From assembly GCF_037478305.1 (NCBI RefSeq), contig NZ_JBBGAZ010000008.1:62001-126000 (forward strand): a DNA stretch of 64,000 nt. Reading direction: 5' to 3'. Positions 26,550 through 35,175 of this stretch are shown one piece after another. This stretch comes from Cognatishimia coralii (lineage in GTDB: Bacteria; Pseudomonadota; Alphaproteobacteria; Rhodobacterales; Rhodobacteraceae). Within the stretch, counting starts at the first letter, position 1; every line of letters begins with the position of its first letter. Below the pieces are notes generated by a model, which was given only the letters and a program-made list of their open reading frames with translations, did not search any database and was not told where the DNA came from. A program made the translations under genes and the position numbers.

Positions 26550-27146
26550 TTAAGGTCGGTAGCCGCGCGCCTCGATGGCGTCGGCAATATCGTCAGACAT
26601 GCGCAAGGTGCGCACGAAAAGGGGGATCGCGAGGGCGATCACGCTGTTTTCCAGCCCGCGCACGCGCTGGGCTTCGCGCACGTCTTTGGTGATTTGGGCA
26701 AGTACAGGGATAAACCGCAGGGCCAGTGACAGGGCGAGGCTGACTTTGGCCGGGTTCACGCCGAGCAGACGCAGGAAGGGCAGGCCGCGTTCAATCCCAT
26801 CGATCATGTCAGAGGCGCGGGTCGTCAGGGTCAGTAGGCCCGCGAGCAAAAGCAACAGGCCAAAGCGGGCAACCACAAAGACGCCCAATTGCCATGTATT
26901 GAAGATCACTTGCGCGATGAAGATGGCGATCAGGATCCAAAGCGTGGGTCGGATCTGCGCCCATGCGTTTTTCAGTGTCAGCCCGCAGGTGGGATAGAGC
27001 AGCAGGGCAACCGCTAGGCCTGCGGCAATGATGCGGATATCATCGGTCAGGAAAGTCAGTGTGCCCAGCACCGCCAGCGCCAACACCTTTCCACCAGCAG
27101 GCGCGCGGTGCAAAAAGGACGTGCCGGGACGATAAAGATCAAACAT
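26550..27146 (-). CDS. bioN: ECF transporter transmembrane (T) component for biotin
   Basis: 198 residues from the ATG at 27146, which overlaps the bioM stop by 8 bases; a longer start at 27194 would run deep into bioM. It is an EcfT/CbiQ-family protein with about five membrane segments and two coupling motifs near the C-terminus, REAQRVRGLE and IEARGYRP, the Ala-Arg-Gly elements that touch the ATPase. It transmits ATP hydrolysis to BioY. Confidence 0.9.
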   Translation of the reverse strand: MFDLYRPGTSFLHRAPAGGKVLALAVLGTLTFLTDDIRIIAAGLAVALLLYPTCGLTLKNAWAQIRPTLWILIAIFIAQVIFNTWQLGVFVVARFGLLLLLAGLLTLTTRASDMIDGIERGLPFLRLLGVNPAKVSLALSLALRFIPVLAQITKDVREAQRVRGLENSVIALAIPLFVRTLRMSDDIADAIEARGYRP

Positions 27147-27819
27147 CGCCCATCGCCTCGCGGTATTTCCCGATCGCCACCTCTGGCACGTCATCGGCCA
27201 TCACGCGGTTGTTGGCGAAAACGATGACGCGATCGAAATCGGCTATCAGATCGAGGTCATGGGTCACGACGATGGCTGTCTGCTCCAATTCACGAATGGC
27301 GCGTGTCACGGTGAGCTTGTTGCGCAGATCCAAAAGCGTGGTTGGCTCGTCAAATACGATATAGCTCGGTTCCATCACCAGAACGCCCGAGATCGCCAGA
27401 AGCTGTTTCTGACCGCCACTCAGGAATTGCGCCGCATGGCTGCGATGATCCCAGAGGTCATAGCGTTTCAGCGCCTCTTCGGTTTTGGCCGCGATGGTCG
27501 CCTTGTCAAAGCCAAGGTTCTTCATGCCAAAGGCGATGTCTTCTTCGACCAAAGGAAAGACGATCTGATTGTCGGGGTTCTGAAACACAAAGCCGACCTT
27601 TTGACGGACGTCCTTGGCTTGGGACTTGGTGTCCAGCCCATCCACGGTGACCGTGCCGTGATCCGGCAGCAGCAACCCGTTTAAAAGTCGTGCAAAGGTG
27701 CTTTTGCCGCTGCCATTGCTGCCAATCACGCCAATGCGGCGTTCCGTGAGGCGCAAAGAGACCTCAGAGAGCACAACCTTGTCGTTGTAGGAGACAGAGA
27801 CGTCAGTTAATTCGATCAA
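27139..27819 (-). CDS. bioM: ECF transporter ATPase for biotin
   Basis: 226 residues. Walker A GSNGSGKST (about 34), Q-loop FQNPDNQIVFPLVEED, signature LSGGQKQLLAISG (about 128), Walker B YIVFDEPTTLLDL (about 148), switch His in VVTHDLDLI. The NPDNQ form of the Q-loop is typical of ECF ATPases. It energises biotin uptake by BioNY. The start codon is TTG with a poor ribosome site. It is the first gene of the operon. Confidence 0.92.
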   Translation of the reverse strand: MIELTDVSVSYNDKVVLSEVSLRLTERRIGVIGSNGSGKSTFARLLNGLLLPDHGTVTVDGLDTKSQAKDVRQKVGFVFQNPDNQIVFPLVEEDIAFGMKNLGFDKATIAAKTEEALKRYDLWDHRSHAAQFLSGGQKQLLAISGVLVMEPSYIVFDEPTTLLDLRNKLTVTRAIRELEQTAIVVTHDLDLIADFDRVIVFANNRVMADDVPEVAIGKYREAMGDV

Positions 27820-28145
27820 AACGCGACTTACACAGACTGGCGGGGATCCCGCGGGTTAGGCAGGGCGGATAAAGAGTGCGGGCCGGTGAGTCAATGCTTG
27901 AGAGGCGTTGGTTTCCACGCAGTCTTGCAACGTTTTCACTAACAGGTCGCTATCCAGGTGTTTTAATTTAATTATTTTATTTCAGATATTTAAATTGCAT
28001 TTGCAACGTTGTGTTTTCAACGATCGTTTTCGCGACGTCGGCGCTCGCGACGTGGCGTAGATTGCCCTGCGAGCCCGACTTTTGACTTGTGCGCTTAGTC
28101 CACATAAGGCTTAACAACGCGCAGTTTTTGGATTGAGACGGGCTT
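27820..28145. other. Intergenic region with an AT-rich core
   Basis: 326 bases between the divergent bioM and a plus-strand reductase gene. Bases 27958-28000 are almost pure A/T (TTTAATTTAATTATTTTATT and onward), unusual in this GC-rich window. Bases 28034-28060 contain GCGACGTCGGCGCTCGCGACGT, with two GCGACGT copies. No credible gene, tRNA or known operator was found. Confidence 0.5.
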
Positions 28146-29111
28146 ATGGACACCTCAAAGCAAACCCACCTCGCTTTGCGCTACACCGAGTTTGGGCGTC
28201 CTCAGGATGTTCTGTCCCTTGAGCGCGTTGCGACGGAAGGTCGGGATCCGAACAAGCTGCGCGTAAAGATGCTGGCCGCGCCGATAAACCCGTCGGACCT
28301 GATCCCGATCACGGGGGCATATAAGCATCTGATCACGCCGCCAATGACAGCGGGCTATGAAGGTGTCGGCGAGGTGGTAGAGGCACCCGAAGCCTATCAG
28401 CACTTACTCGGTCGCTTGGCGCTCCCTCTGCGTGGGGATGGGACGTGGCAGGAAATTGTGGATTGTGATCCAAGCATTGCGGTGCCGGTGCCTGAGGACG
28501 TGCCTCTGGACGTGGCCGCCCGGGGGTACATTAATCCTCTGACGGCGCAGTATCTTTTGCGGGAATGGCCCGTGCGGGGCAAGCGTGTCATCCTAACGGG
28601 CGCGGGGTCTTTTATCGCCTCACTTCTTGCGCAATGGGCGCGAGAGGATGGGGCGAGTGAGGTGATTGGGATCTATCGCTCGCCCGAGCGGCGCGCGGCG
28701 CTTGAGGCGATGGGCGTCGTGCCGGTGCACGAAAGCGATACGCAGCTGATCCAATCCATCGCGGCCTCAACGCGGCTGGTGTTTGATGCGGTCGGCGGTG
28801 CGCTGGGCATAGCGATCCTAAACGCTATGCCAGACGGAGAGTTCGTGGGCTATGGCCTCTTGTCTGGCCAAAGCGTCTTTCCAAATGCGCAAACGCGCGC
28901 GCATTTGCGGCGCTTTCACCTGCGGGATCGGTTGAAAGATCTATCGCCTCAGGCGTGGCAAGCGGGGTTTCAGACTCTATGGCCGCGATTGAGAGATACG
29001 GATCTACCGGGTGTCGAAGGGTTTGCGGCCGTGCACTGGCAGGCGGCCCTTCAGGCCTTTGAGCGGCCCGGGCGTCTCTACAAACCACTCTTGCGTTTCG
29101 TTGAACCTTAA
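28146..29111 (+). CDS. Zinc-independent MDR reductase (enoyl-CoA reductase / quinone oxidoreductase-like)
   Basis: 321 residues. The N-terminal GroES-like domain has INPSDLIPITGAYKH and GYEGVGEVVE, as in mitochondrial-type 2-enoyl-CoA reductases (MECR/ETR). The Rossmann part has GAGSFIASLLAQWAR, a divergent GxGxxG. There are no Cys/His zinc ligands. It would reduce an alpha,beta-unsaturated carbonyl or enoyl-CoA with NADPH. The gene stands alone, with 4 bases of 3' overlap to a convergent second MDR gene. The substrate is unassigned. Confidence 0.8.
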   Translation: MDTSKQTHLALRYTEFGRPQDVLSLERVATEGRDPNKLRVKMLAAPINPSDLIPITGAYKHLITPPMTAGYEGVGEVVEAPEAYQHLLGRLALPLRGDGTWQEIVDCDPSIAVPVPEDVPLDVAARGYINPLTAQYLLREWPVRGKRVILTGAGSFIASLLAQWAREDGASEVIGIYRSPERRAALEAMGVVPVHESDTQLIQSIAASTRLVFDAVGGALGIAILNAMPDGEFVGYGLLSGQSVFPNAQTRAHLRRFHLRDRLKDLSPQAWQAGFQTLWPRLRDTDLPGVEGFAAVHWQAALQAFERPGRLYKPLLRFVEP

Positions 29112-30205
29112 TCCTGCGGCGGGATTAGAACGAAGTTTCCGAGGTGTTTCTTTTCAAGGAATTCGGCCTGCGCCTGAGCGATGTCTTTGAGGGGGAAGGT
29201 CTTGGCCAGCAAGGGCCGGATTTCGCCACGTTCGATATAGCCAACTAGGTTTGGAAATACAGGTTCGTCCCAGGCGGTGCTGCCAATCAGGGTGATATCT
29301 TTCAGATACATATCGCGCATATCGAGCGCCACAATGGGGCCGGCGATAGCGCCGCTCGATACCAGTCGCCCGCCGCGTTTGAGCACCTTTAGCATCTGTG
29401 GGAATTGATCACCCGCCACGTTGTCCACCACCACATCGACGCTTTCATCGCCCAGCACTTCGACCAAATCGACACCACGAGACACCACCTGATCAGCGCC
29501 AAGCGCTTTAAGGTCGTCGACTTTCGAAGGGCTGGTGATTGCGATCACCGTCGCGCCGCGTCTCTTAGCCAGTTGAACTGTCGCAGAACCTACGCCGCCC
29601 GAGGCACCGGCCACAAGAACGGTTTCACCAGATGACACCCGCGCGCGGTGCAGCATGTTTTCCGACGTGCCATAGGCGCAGGGGATGGTGGCGAGCTCGG
29701 CGTCGCTCCAGGTGCAGTCGACGGCGAAAACCTCAGAGGCGGGGACTTTGACATATTGGGCGAAGGCTCCGTCGAAATCCGAGGCCATCCATATATTGTC
29801 CATCGTATCATAGCCATTAGGCCGCATGCAGGCGCGCACGATGACGCGCTGGCCAAAGAGCGAAGAGGGCGTGCCTTCGCCCGAGGCCACCACCTCGCCG
29901 CAGCAATCCGTGCCTTGGATGAAGGGAAAGGGCGTGGCTTTGTTCCAGCCGCCATCGGCCTTTTGCTCGCCCTTTTCTGCCTGCACCTCAGCGGTTGATT
30001 CCGTGTCTCCTGTGACTGTCGAAGAATACCACCCGAGCCGCGTGTTGATCTCGGTGTTGTTCACACCTGCTGCCAGTACGCGTAGCAAGACCTCGCCAGC
30101 ATTGGGCTTTGGCGTGGGTTCTTCGCGATAGACCAGCTTGTCGTAGCCACCATTCCCTGTGGTCACGACCGCCATCATTGTCGGTGGAATAGATGCCTGT
30201 GTCAT
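29108..30205 (-). CDS. MDR alcohol dehydrogenase / quinone oxidoreductase family protein
   Basis: 365 residues. GroES-like domain with AAGVNNTEINTRLGWYS and PFIQGTDCCGEVV, then a Rossmann domain with VAGASGGVGSATVQLAKRRGA (about 192). An insert of charged residues (TESTAEVQAEKGEQKADGG) after residue 68 is typical of a subgroup annotated as alcohol dehydrogenase family in Rhodobacteraceae. Structural zinc cysteines are missing, so NADPH-dependent reduction of quinones or enones is more likely than alcohol oxidation. The ribosome site is AGGGGCAG. It lies 65 bases after the CMD-family gene on the same strand and may be the tail of the TRAP operon. Confidence 0.8.
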   Translation of the reverse strand: MTQASIPPTMMAVVTTGNGGYDKLVYREEPTPKPNAGEVLLRVLAAGVNNTEINTRLGWYSSTVTGDTESTAEVQAEKGEQKADGGWNKATPFPFIQGTDCCGEVVASGEGTPSSLFGQRVIVRACMRPNGYDTMDNIWMASDFDGAFAQYVKVPASEVFAVDCTWSDAELATIPCAYGTSENMLHRARVSSGETVLVAGASGGVGSATVQLAKRRGATVIAITSPSKVDDLKALGADQVVSRGVDLVEVLGDESVDVVVDNVAGDQFPQMLKVLKRGGRLVSSGAIAGPIVALDMRDMYLKDITLIGSTAWDEPVFPNLVGYIERGEIRPLLAKTFPLKDIAQAQAEFLEKKHLGNFVLIPPQD

Positions 30206-30270
30206 GCGCTGCCCCTGATTTGCCGCTTAATCAGCACTCTAAGGGGAAATGAGTTCGCGACAAGCGCCTG

Positions 30271-30822
30271 TTACGCTGTCAAAGGGCTACGCGTCAGTTC
30301 CTGCGCGATATCGCCGTCCAAAGGGGTATCAAAACTGTTCAGGATGAAGCCAAGCGTCGAATAAAACCCGACGGTTGCCATGAGGTCGAAAACGCCTTTT
30401 TTACCAATCATTCCAGTGAGTTGTTCTTGTGCTTCTGCGCTGAGCCCATGCTTGTCAAACAACATATCCACGGTTTGGGCCAACACTCTGTCCTCAACGT
30501 GTTCGATCTTGTCGATCGCGCCATTTAACTGCGAGATCCGGGTGTCAGACAGACCAGCCTTGCGAGCTCTGATGATATGTTGTTGCCATTCATAGTTGGA
30601 CCCTAACCGCGCGCCACTGCGCAGGATCACAACTTCGCTGCGCAAGGGGCCAAGGGTCGTTTGGTTGACCACATGTTCGCGCAGCGTGGCCCAAGCTTTC
30701 AGCAAAGCTGGGTGGTGGGCCATGGTGCGATAAACGTTCAGACTGCCAGCAAAACCTGGCAGCATATTGGCGATTTCCTCGGGCCAGTCGGCGTCGGAAA
30801 TCGGCGCGAAATTATGGGTCAT
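30271..30822 (-). CDS. Carboxymuconolactone decarboxylase (CMD)-family protein
   Basis: 183 residues, all-helical. The CMD core is RSEVVILRSGARLGSNYEWQQHIIRARKAGLS (about 61-92). Unlike AhpD, it has no Cys at all, so it cannot be a thiol peroxidase; the EW..H trio is the probable active site. It follows the universal stress gene by 12 bases, placing it in the TAXI-TRAP operon. The reaction is unknown. Confidence 0.82.
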   Translation of the reverse strand: MTHNFAPISDADWPEEIANMLPGFAGSLNVYRTMAHHPALLKAWATLREHVVNQTTLGPLRSEVVILRSGARLGSNYEWQQHIIRARKAGLSDTRISQLNGAIDKIEHVEDRVLAQTVDMLFDKHGLSAEAQEQLTGMIGKKGVFDLMATVGFYSTLGFILNSFDTPLDGDIAQELTRSPLTA

Positions 30823-30834
30823 TTAACGGGTCTA

Positions 30835-31266
30835 TCAGCGAACAACATGAACGGAACAGGTCGAGTGCCGCACAACGCGCGCGGCATTGGGACCAAGCAG
30901 ATAGTCGGCAAAATCTGGTTTATGCGCGCCAATCACGATCAGCCCGCAGCCGGTTTCCTTCGCAACGCGCAGGATTTCCTCATAGGCGGTGCCTGTTGCC
31001 ACAACATGGCGCACAGCCGCGTCTGCGTCCGCCCCAAGGCTCGCGGTGATCTGTTCTTTCAGCGCGGCCTTGGCCGAGGCCACCGCATCGTCATGGTGGC
31101 TTTGATCAAAGAACCCCGCCACAAGACTTTTGCCGAAATCAGGGATCACGGTGACCACATCCAGCTGCGCGCCATCCAGATCCGCGAGCCGTTTGGCCTC
31201 TTTCAGGACCGCATCGTCTTTGCCAGTGTTAGAGATATCGACGGCACATAGGACTGGGCGGCTCAT
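30835..31266 (-). CDS. Universal stress protein, UspA family
   Basis: 143 residues, single Usp domain. N-terminal VLCAVDIS, C-terminal VIGAHKPDFADYLLGPNAARVVRHSTCSVHVV, which matches the ATP-binding G-x2-G-x9-G(S/T) region only loosely (GAHK..LLGPNA). Its ATG overlaps the TRAP permease stop by 4 bases. Usp proteins encoded with TRAP transporters are known (TeaD with TeaABC) and there tune uptake in an ATP-dependent way, so a similar role is likely here. Confidence 0.9.
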   Translation of the reverse strand: MSRPVLCAVDISNTGKDDAVLKEAKRLADLDGAQLDVVTVIPDFGKSLVAGFFDQSHHDDAVASAKAALKEQITASLGADADAAVRHVVATGTAYEEILRVAKETGCGLIVIGAHKPDFADYLLGPNAARVVRHSTCSVHVVR

Positions 31267-33866
31267 GCTGGAACTCCTTCTTTGGAAGCGCGGGCGCGTT
31301 GCAGGAAGTAGATGAAGGCCAAGAGGATCAGACCCGGGATGAACAGAAGCTCTTTGGGCATTTGATCGGCTGGGGCTTTGATTTCCTTTACGGTCACCAG
31401 ATCATCGGCATAGAAGTCATAGCCTTGCAACGTGGTTGCGAAAGGCGTGCCAAAGAGCGGCTCTTCCATGATCAGCTTGCCCTCTTCTTCAAAAGTAAGA
31501 AGGCCAAAGGCGTCCATGCGGCCCGCAGAGGGGGTGTCGTCAATCGCCAGCACGAGGGTCGTGTCTTTGATCTCTCCGGTGTCAAAGTCAGGGCCGTTGA
31601 CGACAATCCTAAGCTCGGTGCCGGGGGCTGCGTTCTCGACAGTCTGTGCAAGCGCGGTCGGGGCGACATCCGTGAAGGGCGGTTGGATCCGATCGAGGAA
31701 GAAGTCCGGGCGGAACAACGAGAAGGCGATGAGGATCAGCGCGACGCTCTCATAGATCCGGCTTTTGGTGACGAAGTAGCCCATGGTGCCCGCGGTGAAG
31801 ACAAGGATTGCGATACTGGCGGTCACAAAGACGAGTATCCCCTGCGCAAGCGTTACATCGATCAACAGAAGGTCGGTGTTGAAGATGAACACAAACGGCA
31901 GGGCTACGGTGCGCAGGCTGTAGAAGAAGGCCACGAAGCCGGTCTTGATCGCATCACCGCCCGACACAGCGGCCGCAGCGAAACTTGCTAGACCCACCGG
32001 TGGCGTCACATCCGCCATAATGCCGAAGTAGAACACAAAGAGGTGCACCGCGATCAGCGGAACGATCAGCCCCGACTGCGCGCCTAATTCGACGACAACC
32101 CCAGCCATCAATGATGACACGACAATATAGTTGGCCGTCGTGGGGAGTCCCATACCGAGGACGAGGGACAATAGACCAACCATGACAAGCATGAGGATGA
32201 GGTTGCCGCCGGAGAGGAACTCGACAAGATCAGCCATGACCTGACCTACCCCTGTCAGGGTCACGGTGCCAACGATAACACCTGCGGTCGCAGTAGCGAG
32301 ACCGATACCGATCATATTGCGAGCTCCGTCGACCAAGCCTTGAAGCAGGTCAACAATTCCGTCTTTGAACCGCTCTACGGTTTCACTTTCGCCGCGGAAA
32401 ATGGCTTTCAGCGGGCGTTGTGTGAGCAAGATCACGAACAGCAGAGCGGTCGCCCAGAAGGCCGAGAGGCCCGGGGATTTCTGTTCGATCATCAGGAAGT
32501 AGACCAGCACTACGATAGGCAGCAGGAAATAGAGACCCGACTTATAGATCTCGCCCACCACTGGCAGTTCGACTTCCTTAGCATGGGGGTCGTCTGGCTC
32601 TAGATCCGGGACCCCAGCCGCGAAGTACAGCAGGGCGACATAGGTGAGGAAAACCAATGCCGAGAGGATCAGGCCAGACGCAGGGAGGATCGATGTTATC
32701 GCTTTGACGGGGTATTGGACGCCATAGCAGAGCAGGGCGAAGCCAACGAAAAACGCCGCCATGCCGCCGATGGTTTTGCCCATGGATACCACTCGGTTGC
32801 CAAGGACTGGCATGTTGCGTTTCACCGCTTCGAGGTGAACGATATAGACCAGCGCGATGTAGGAAATGGTCGCGGGCAGGAAGGCGTGGGTGATGACTTC
32901 GACATAAGAAATGCCGACGTATTCCACCATTAGGAAGGCCGCCGCGCCCATAACGGGGGGCATGATTTGACCGTTGACGGACGAGGCCACTTCAACCGCG
33001 CCACCTTGTTCCGAGCTAAAGCCCACGCGTTTCATCAGTGGGATCGTGAATGTGCCGGTGGTCACAACGTTTGCGATAGAAGACCCAGAGATAAGGCCGG
33101 TGGCTGCAGAGCCGACAACGGCAGCTTTCGCAGGGCCACCTTTGAGGTGGCCAAGGGCTCCGAAGGCCATTTTGATGAAGTAGTTTCCGGCCCCGGCCTT
33201 ATCCAAAAGCGCGCCGAACAGAACGAAGAGGAAAACGAATTTCGTCGAAACACCAAGCGCGATGCCAAAGACACCTTCGGACGTAATCCACATATGGCTC
33301 ATCGCCTTTTTCAGCGACGCGCCACCCCAGCGGATGACGTCTGGCACCACAGTGGAAGAGCCAAAGAACACATACATCAAAAAGATCGTCGCAATGATCG
33401 CCATTGCTGGGCCAAGCGCACGACGGGCGGCCTCAAACAGCAGGATCAGGCCCGCAAGCGCGAACCATTTGTCGGTGTTGTCTGCAAGGCCACCAGAATT
33501 CACGATCTTGTCGTAAAAGAAATAGCCATAGAGCGCGATGAAGGCGCCAGCGATGGCCATGACCCAGTCTTGGATCGGGATATAATCTCGCGGGCTGGAT
33601 TTCAGCGCAGGATAGGCCATGAAGGCCAGGAAAATCGCAAAGGCCAGGTGGATCTGGCGGGAATTGTTAATGATCGAGCCGGGCAAAATATAGTTTGCCA
33701 GAGGCGAGGCCAAAACGACCTGAAACACAGACCAGACGATCGCGACGATCGCCAAGAATGTGCCAACATGACCAACCGGATTACGGGCACCTGCGTCAGA
33801 TGACGACACAAGCTCTTGTAGTTCTTCCTCGCTCAGCGCACGGCCTTCGGTCTTTTGATCGGTCAT
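31263..33866 (-). CDS. TRAP transporter fused permease (4TM + 12TM), TAXI type
   Basis: 867 residues from the ATG at 33866, which follows GGGGGGACG. The N-terminal part is a DctQ-like four-helix unit. The DctM-like unit has conserved stretches GLISGSSIANVVTTGTFTIPLMKRVG (about 255), GGAVEVASSVNGQIMPPVMGAAAFLM (about 285) and GLPTTANYIVVSSLMAG (about 570). The C-terminal 150 residues carry a hydrophobic and soluble appendix resembling DUF3394. It imports an organic acid or similar solute delivered by the TAXI receptor encoded upstream, driven by Na+ or H+. Confidence 0.93.
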   Translation of the reverse strand: MTDQKTEGRALSEEELQELVSSSDAGARNPVGHVGTFLAIVAIVWSVFQVVLASPLANYILPGSIINNSRQIHLAFAIFLAFMAYPALKSSPRDYIPIQDWVMAIAGAFIALYGYFFYDKIVNSGGLADNTDKWFALAGLILLFEAARRALGPAMAIIATIFLMYVFFGSSTVVPDVIRWGGASLKKAMSHMWITSEGVFGIALGVSTKFVFLFVLFGALLDKAGAGNYFIKMAFGALGHLKGGPAKAAVVGSAATGLISGSSIANVVTTGTFTIPLMKRVGFSSEQGGAVEVASSVNGQIMPPVMGAAAFLMVEYVGISYVEVITHAFLPATISYIALVYIVHLEAVKRNMPVLGNRVVSMGKTIGGMAAFFVGFALLCYGVQYPVKAITSILPASGLILSALVFLTYVALLYFAAGVPDLEPDDPHAKEVELPVVGEIYKSGLYFLLPIVVLVYFLMIEQKSPGLSAFWATALLFVILLTQRPLKAIFRGESETVERFKDGIVDLLQGLVDGARNMIGIGLATATAGVIVGTVTLTGVGQVMADLVEFLSGGNLILMLVMVGLLSLVLGMGLPTTANYIVVSSLMAGVVVELGAQSGLIVPLIAVHLFVFYFGIMADVTPPVGLASFAAAAVSGGDAIKTGFVAFFYSLRTVALPFVFIFNTDLLLIDVTLAQGILVFVTASIAILVFTAGTMGYFVTKSRIYESVALILIAFSLFRPDFFLDRIQPPFTDVAPTALAQTVENAAPGTELRIVVNGPDFDTGEIKDTTLVLAIDDTPSAGRMDAFGLLTFEEEGKLIMEEPLFGTPFATTLQGYDFYADDLVTVKEIKAPADQMPKELLFIPGLILLAFIYFLQRARASKEGVPA

Positions 33867-33884
33867 AATCGTCCCCCCAGACGG

Positions 33885-33964
33885 CCCCAATTATGTTGGG
33901 GTTGTTATGGTGGAGAGGCGCCAGGGACGCCCCTCCGAGGTAGAGAGGCGCAGGGTCGCCTCTC
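33885..33964 (-). promoter_or_regulatory. Three hairpins between TAXI receptor and TRAP permease genes
   Basis: Stem 1: GAGAGGCG/CGCCTCTC (33943-33950 with 33957-33964), a perfect 8 bp. Stem 2: an imperfect GGAGAGGCG / CGCCCCTCC stem within 33912-33936. Stem 3: CCCCAA/TTGGGG (33885-33890 with 33896-33901). No U tract follows. They probably stabilise the receptor mRNA or limit read-through into the permease. Confidence 0.5.
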
Positions 33965-33985
33965 TGCAAGCAAGCAGTGCTTGGT

Positions 33986-34957
33986 TTAGTTGATCCAACC
34001 TTGCTCACGGTAGTACTTCGCAGCACCAGCGTGCAGAGGAGCGGACAGACCGGCGGTCGCCATTTCCTCTGGTTTCAGGTTGGCAAAAGCTGGGTGCAGC
34101 TTTTTGAAATCGTCGAAGTTTTCAAAGACTGCGGAAACAACGGTGTAAACCGCGTCTTCAGATACATCAGACGAAGTCACGAAGGTTGCGCCAACACCGA
34201 AGGTCGAGGTGTCTGCGTCATTGCCGCGATACATGCCACCCGGGATGGTTGCGGAGCGGTAGAAAGAGTTGTCAGCAATCAGGCCATCAACCGCGTCGCC
34301 ACCTACGTTCACGAGAACAGAGTCACAAGCGGTAGTTGCTTCTTGGATAGAGCCAGATGGGTGACCAACAGTGTAAACCATCGCGTCGATCTGGTTGTCG
34401 CACAGCGCTGCGGATTGTTCCGCCGCTTTCAACTCGGTTGCGAGAGCGAAGTCGCCTGTTGTCCAGCCCATTGCTTCCAGCAGAACTTCCATGGTGCCGC
34501 GCTGACCGGAACCTGGGTTGCCGATGTTAACGCGCTTGCCCTTCAGGTCTTCGAAAGAAGAGATGCCTGCGTCGGCACGTGCCACAACTGTGAATGGCTC
34601 TGGGTGTACAGAGAACACTGCGCGCAGGCCTTCGAATGCGCCCGCGTCAGAGAATTTGGATGTGCCGTTGTAGGCGTGGTACTGCCAGTCAGACTGCGCA
34701 ACGCCGAATTCCAGCTCGCCTTCGCGGATGGTGTTGATGTTGTAGACAGAGCCACCGGTGGATTCCACAGAGCAGCGTACGCCGTGCTCTTTGCGGCCTT
34801 TGTTCACCAGACGGCAGATCGCGCCGCCAGTTGGATAGTAAACACCGGTCACACCGCCGGTGCCGATGGTGACGAAGTCTTCTGCGAAGGCAGCTGGTGC
34901 GGACAGTGTCAGCGCGACAGCGGTCGCGGCAGCAGCTGTAAATTTTGAATATGACAT
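33986..34957 (-). CDS. TAXI-family TRAP transporter solute-binding protein
   Basis: 323 residues. Signal peptide 1-25 (ending PAAFA). The mature part begins with EDFVTIGTGGVTGVYYPTGGAICRLVN, the TAXI family signature; also FGVAQSDWQYHAYNG and VNIGNPGSGQRGTMEVLLEA. It captures the substrate in the periplasm; TAXI receptors are associated with organic acids such as 2-oxoglutarate or glutamate, but the ligand cannot be read. The ribosome site is GGGAGAG. It is first in the operon receptor-permease-Usp-CMD. Confidence 0.93.
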   Translation of the reverse strand: MSYSKFTAAAATAVALTLSAPAAFAEDFVTIGTGGVTGVYYPTGGAICRLVNKGRKEHGVRCSVESTGGSVYNINTIREGELEFGVAQSDWQYHAYNGTSKFSDAGAFEGLRAVFSVHPEPFTVVARADAGISSFEDLKGKRVNIGNPGSGQRGTMEVLLEAMGWTTGDFALATELKAAEQSAALCDNQIDAMVYTVGHPSGSIQEATTACDSVLVNVGGDAVDGLIADNSFYRSATIPGGMYRGNDADTSTFGVGATFVTSSDVSEDAVYTVVSAVFENFDDFKKLHPAFANLKPEEMATAGLSAPLHAGAAKYYREQGWIN

Positions 34958-35175
34958 AGAGTCTCTCCCAAAGTTTTATGTGCTGCGAAACCCCCATCGG
35001 CCCAACGGCCCACACACCATTCCACGGCGTTTGAGGGTCAAAAGCCGAGGTCCCAGAACAGCACTCGTTAAGAGGTTCTTAAAAGGCACGCTTTCTGTCT
35101 ATGCGCGTCACTACCTATAGAAATCACCTATCCAATTTGACAGCATCCGTTCGACACGACCATGGAATCGATCAG

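Noticed and set aside
27140..28145. BioR-type operator for bioMNY
   Set aside because: No TTAT..ATAA-like dyad is present upstream of bioM, so no site was called.
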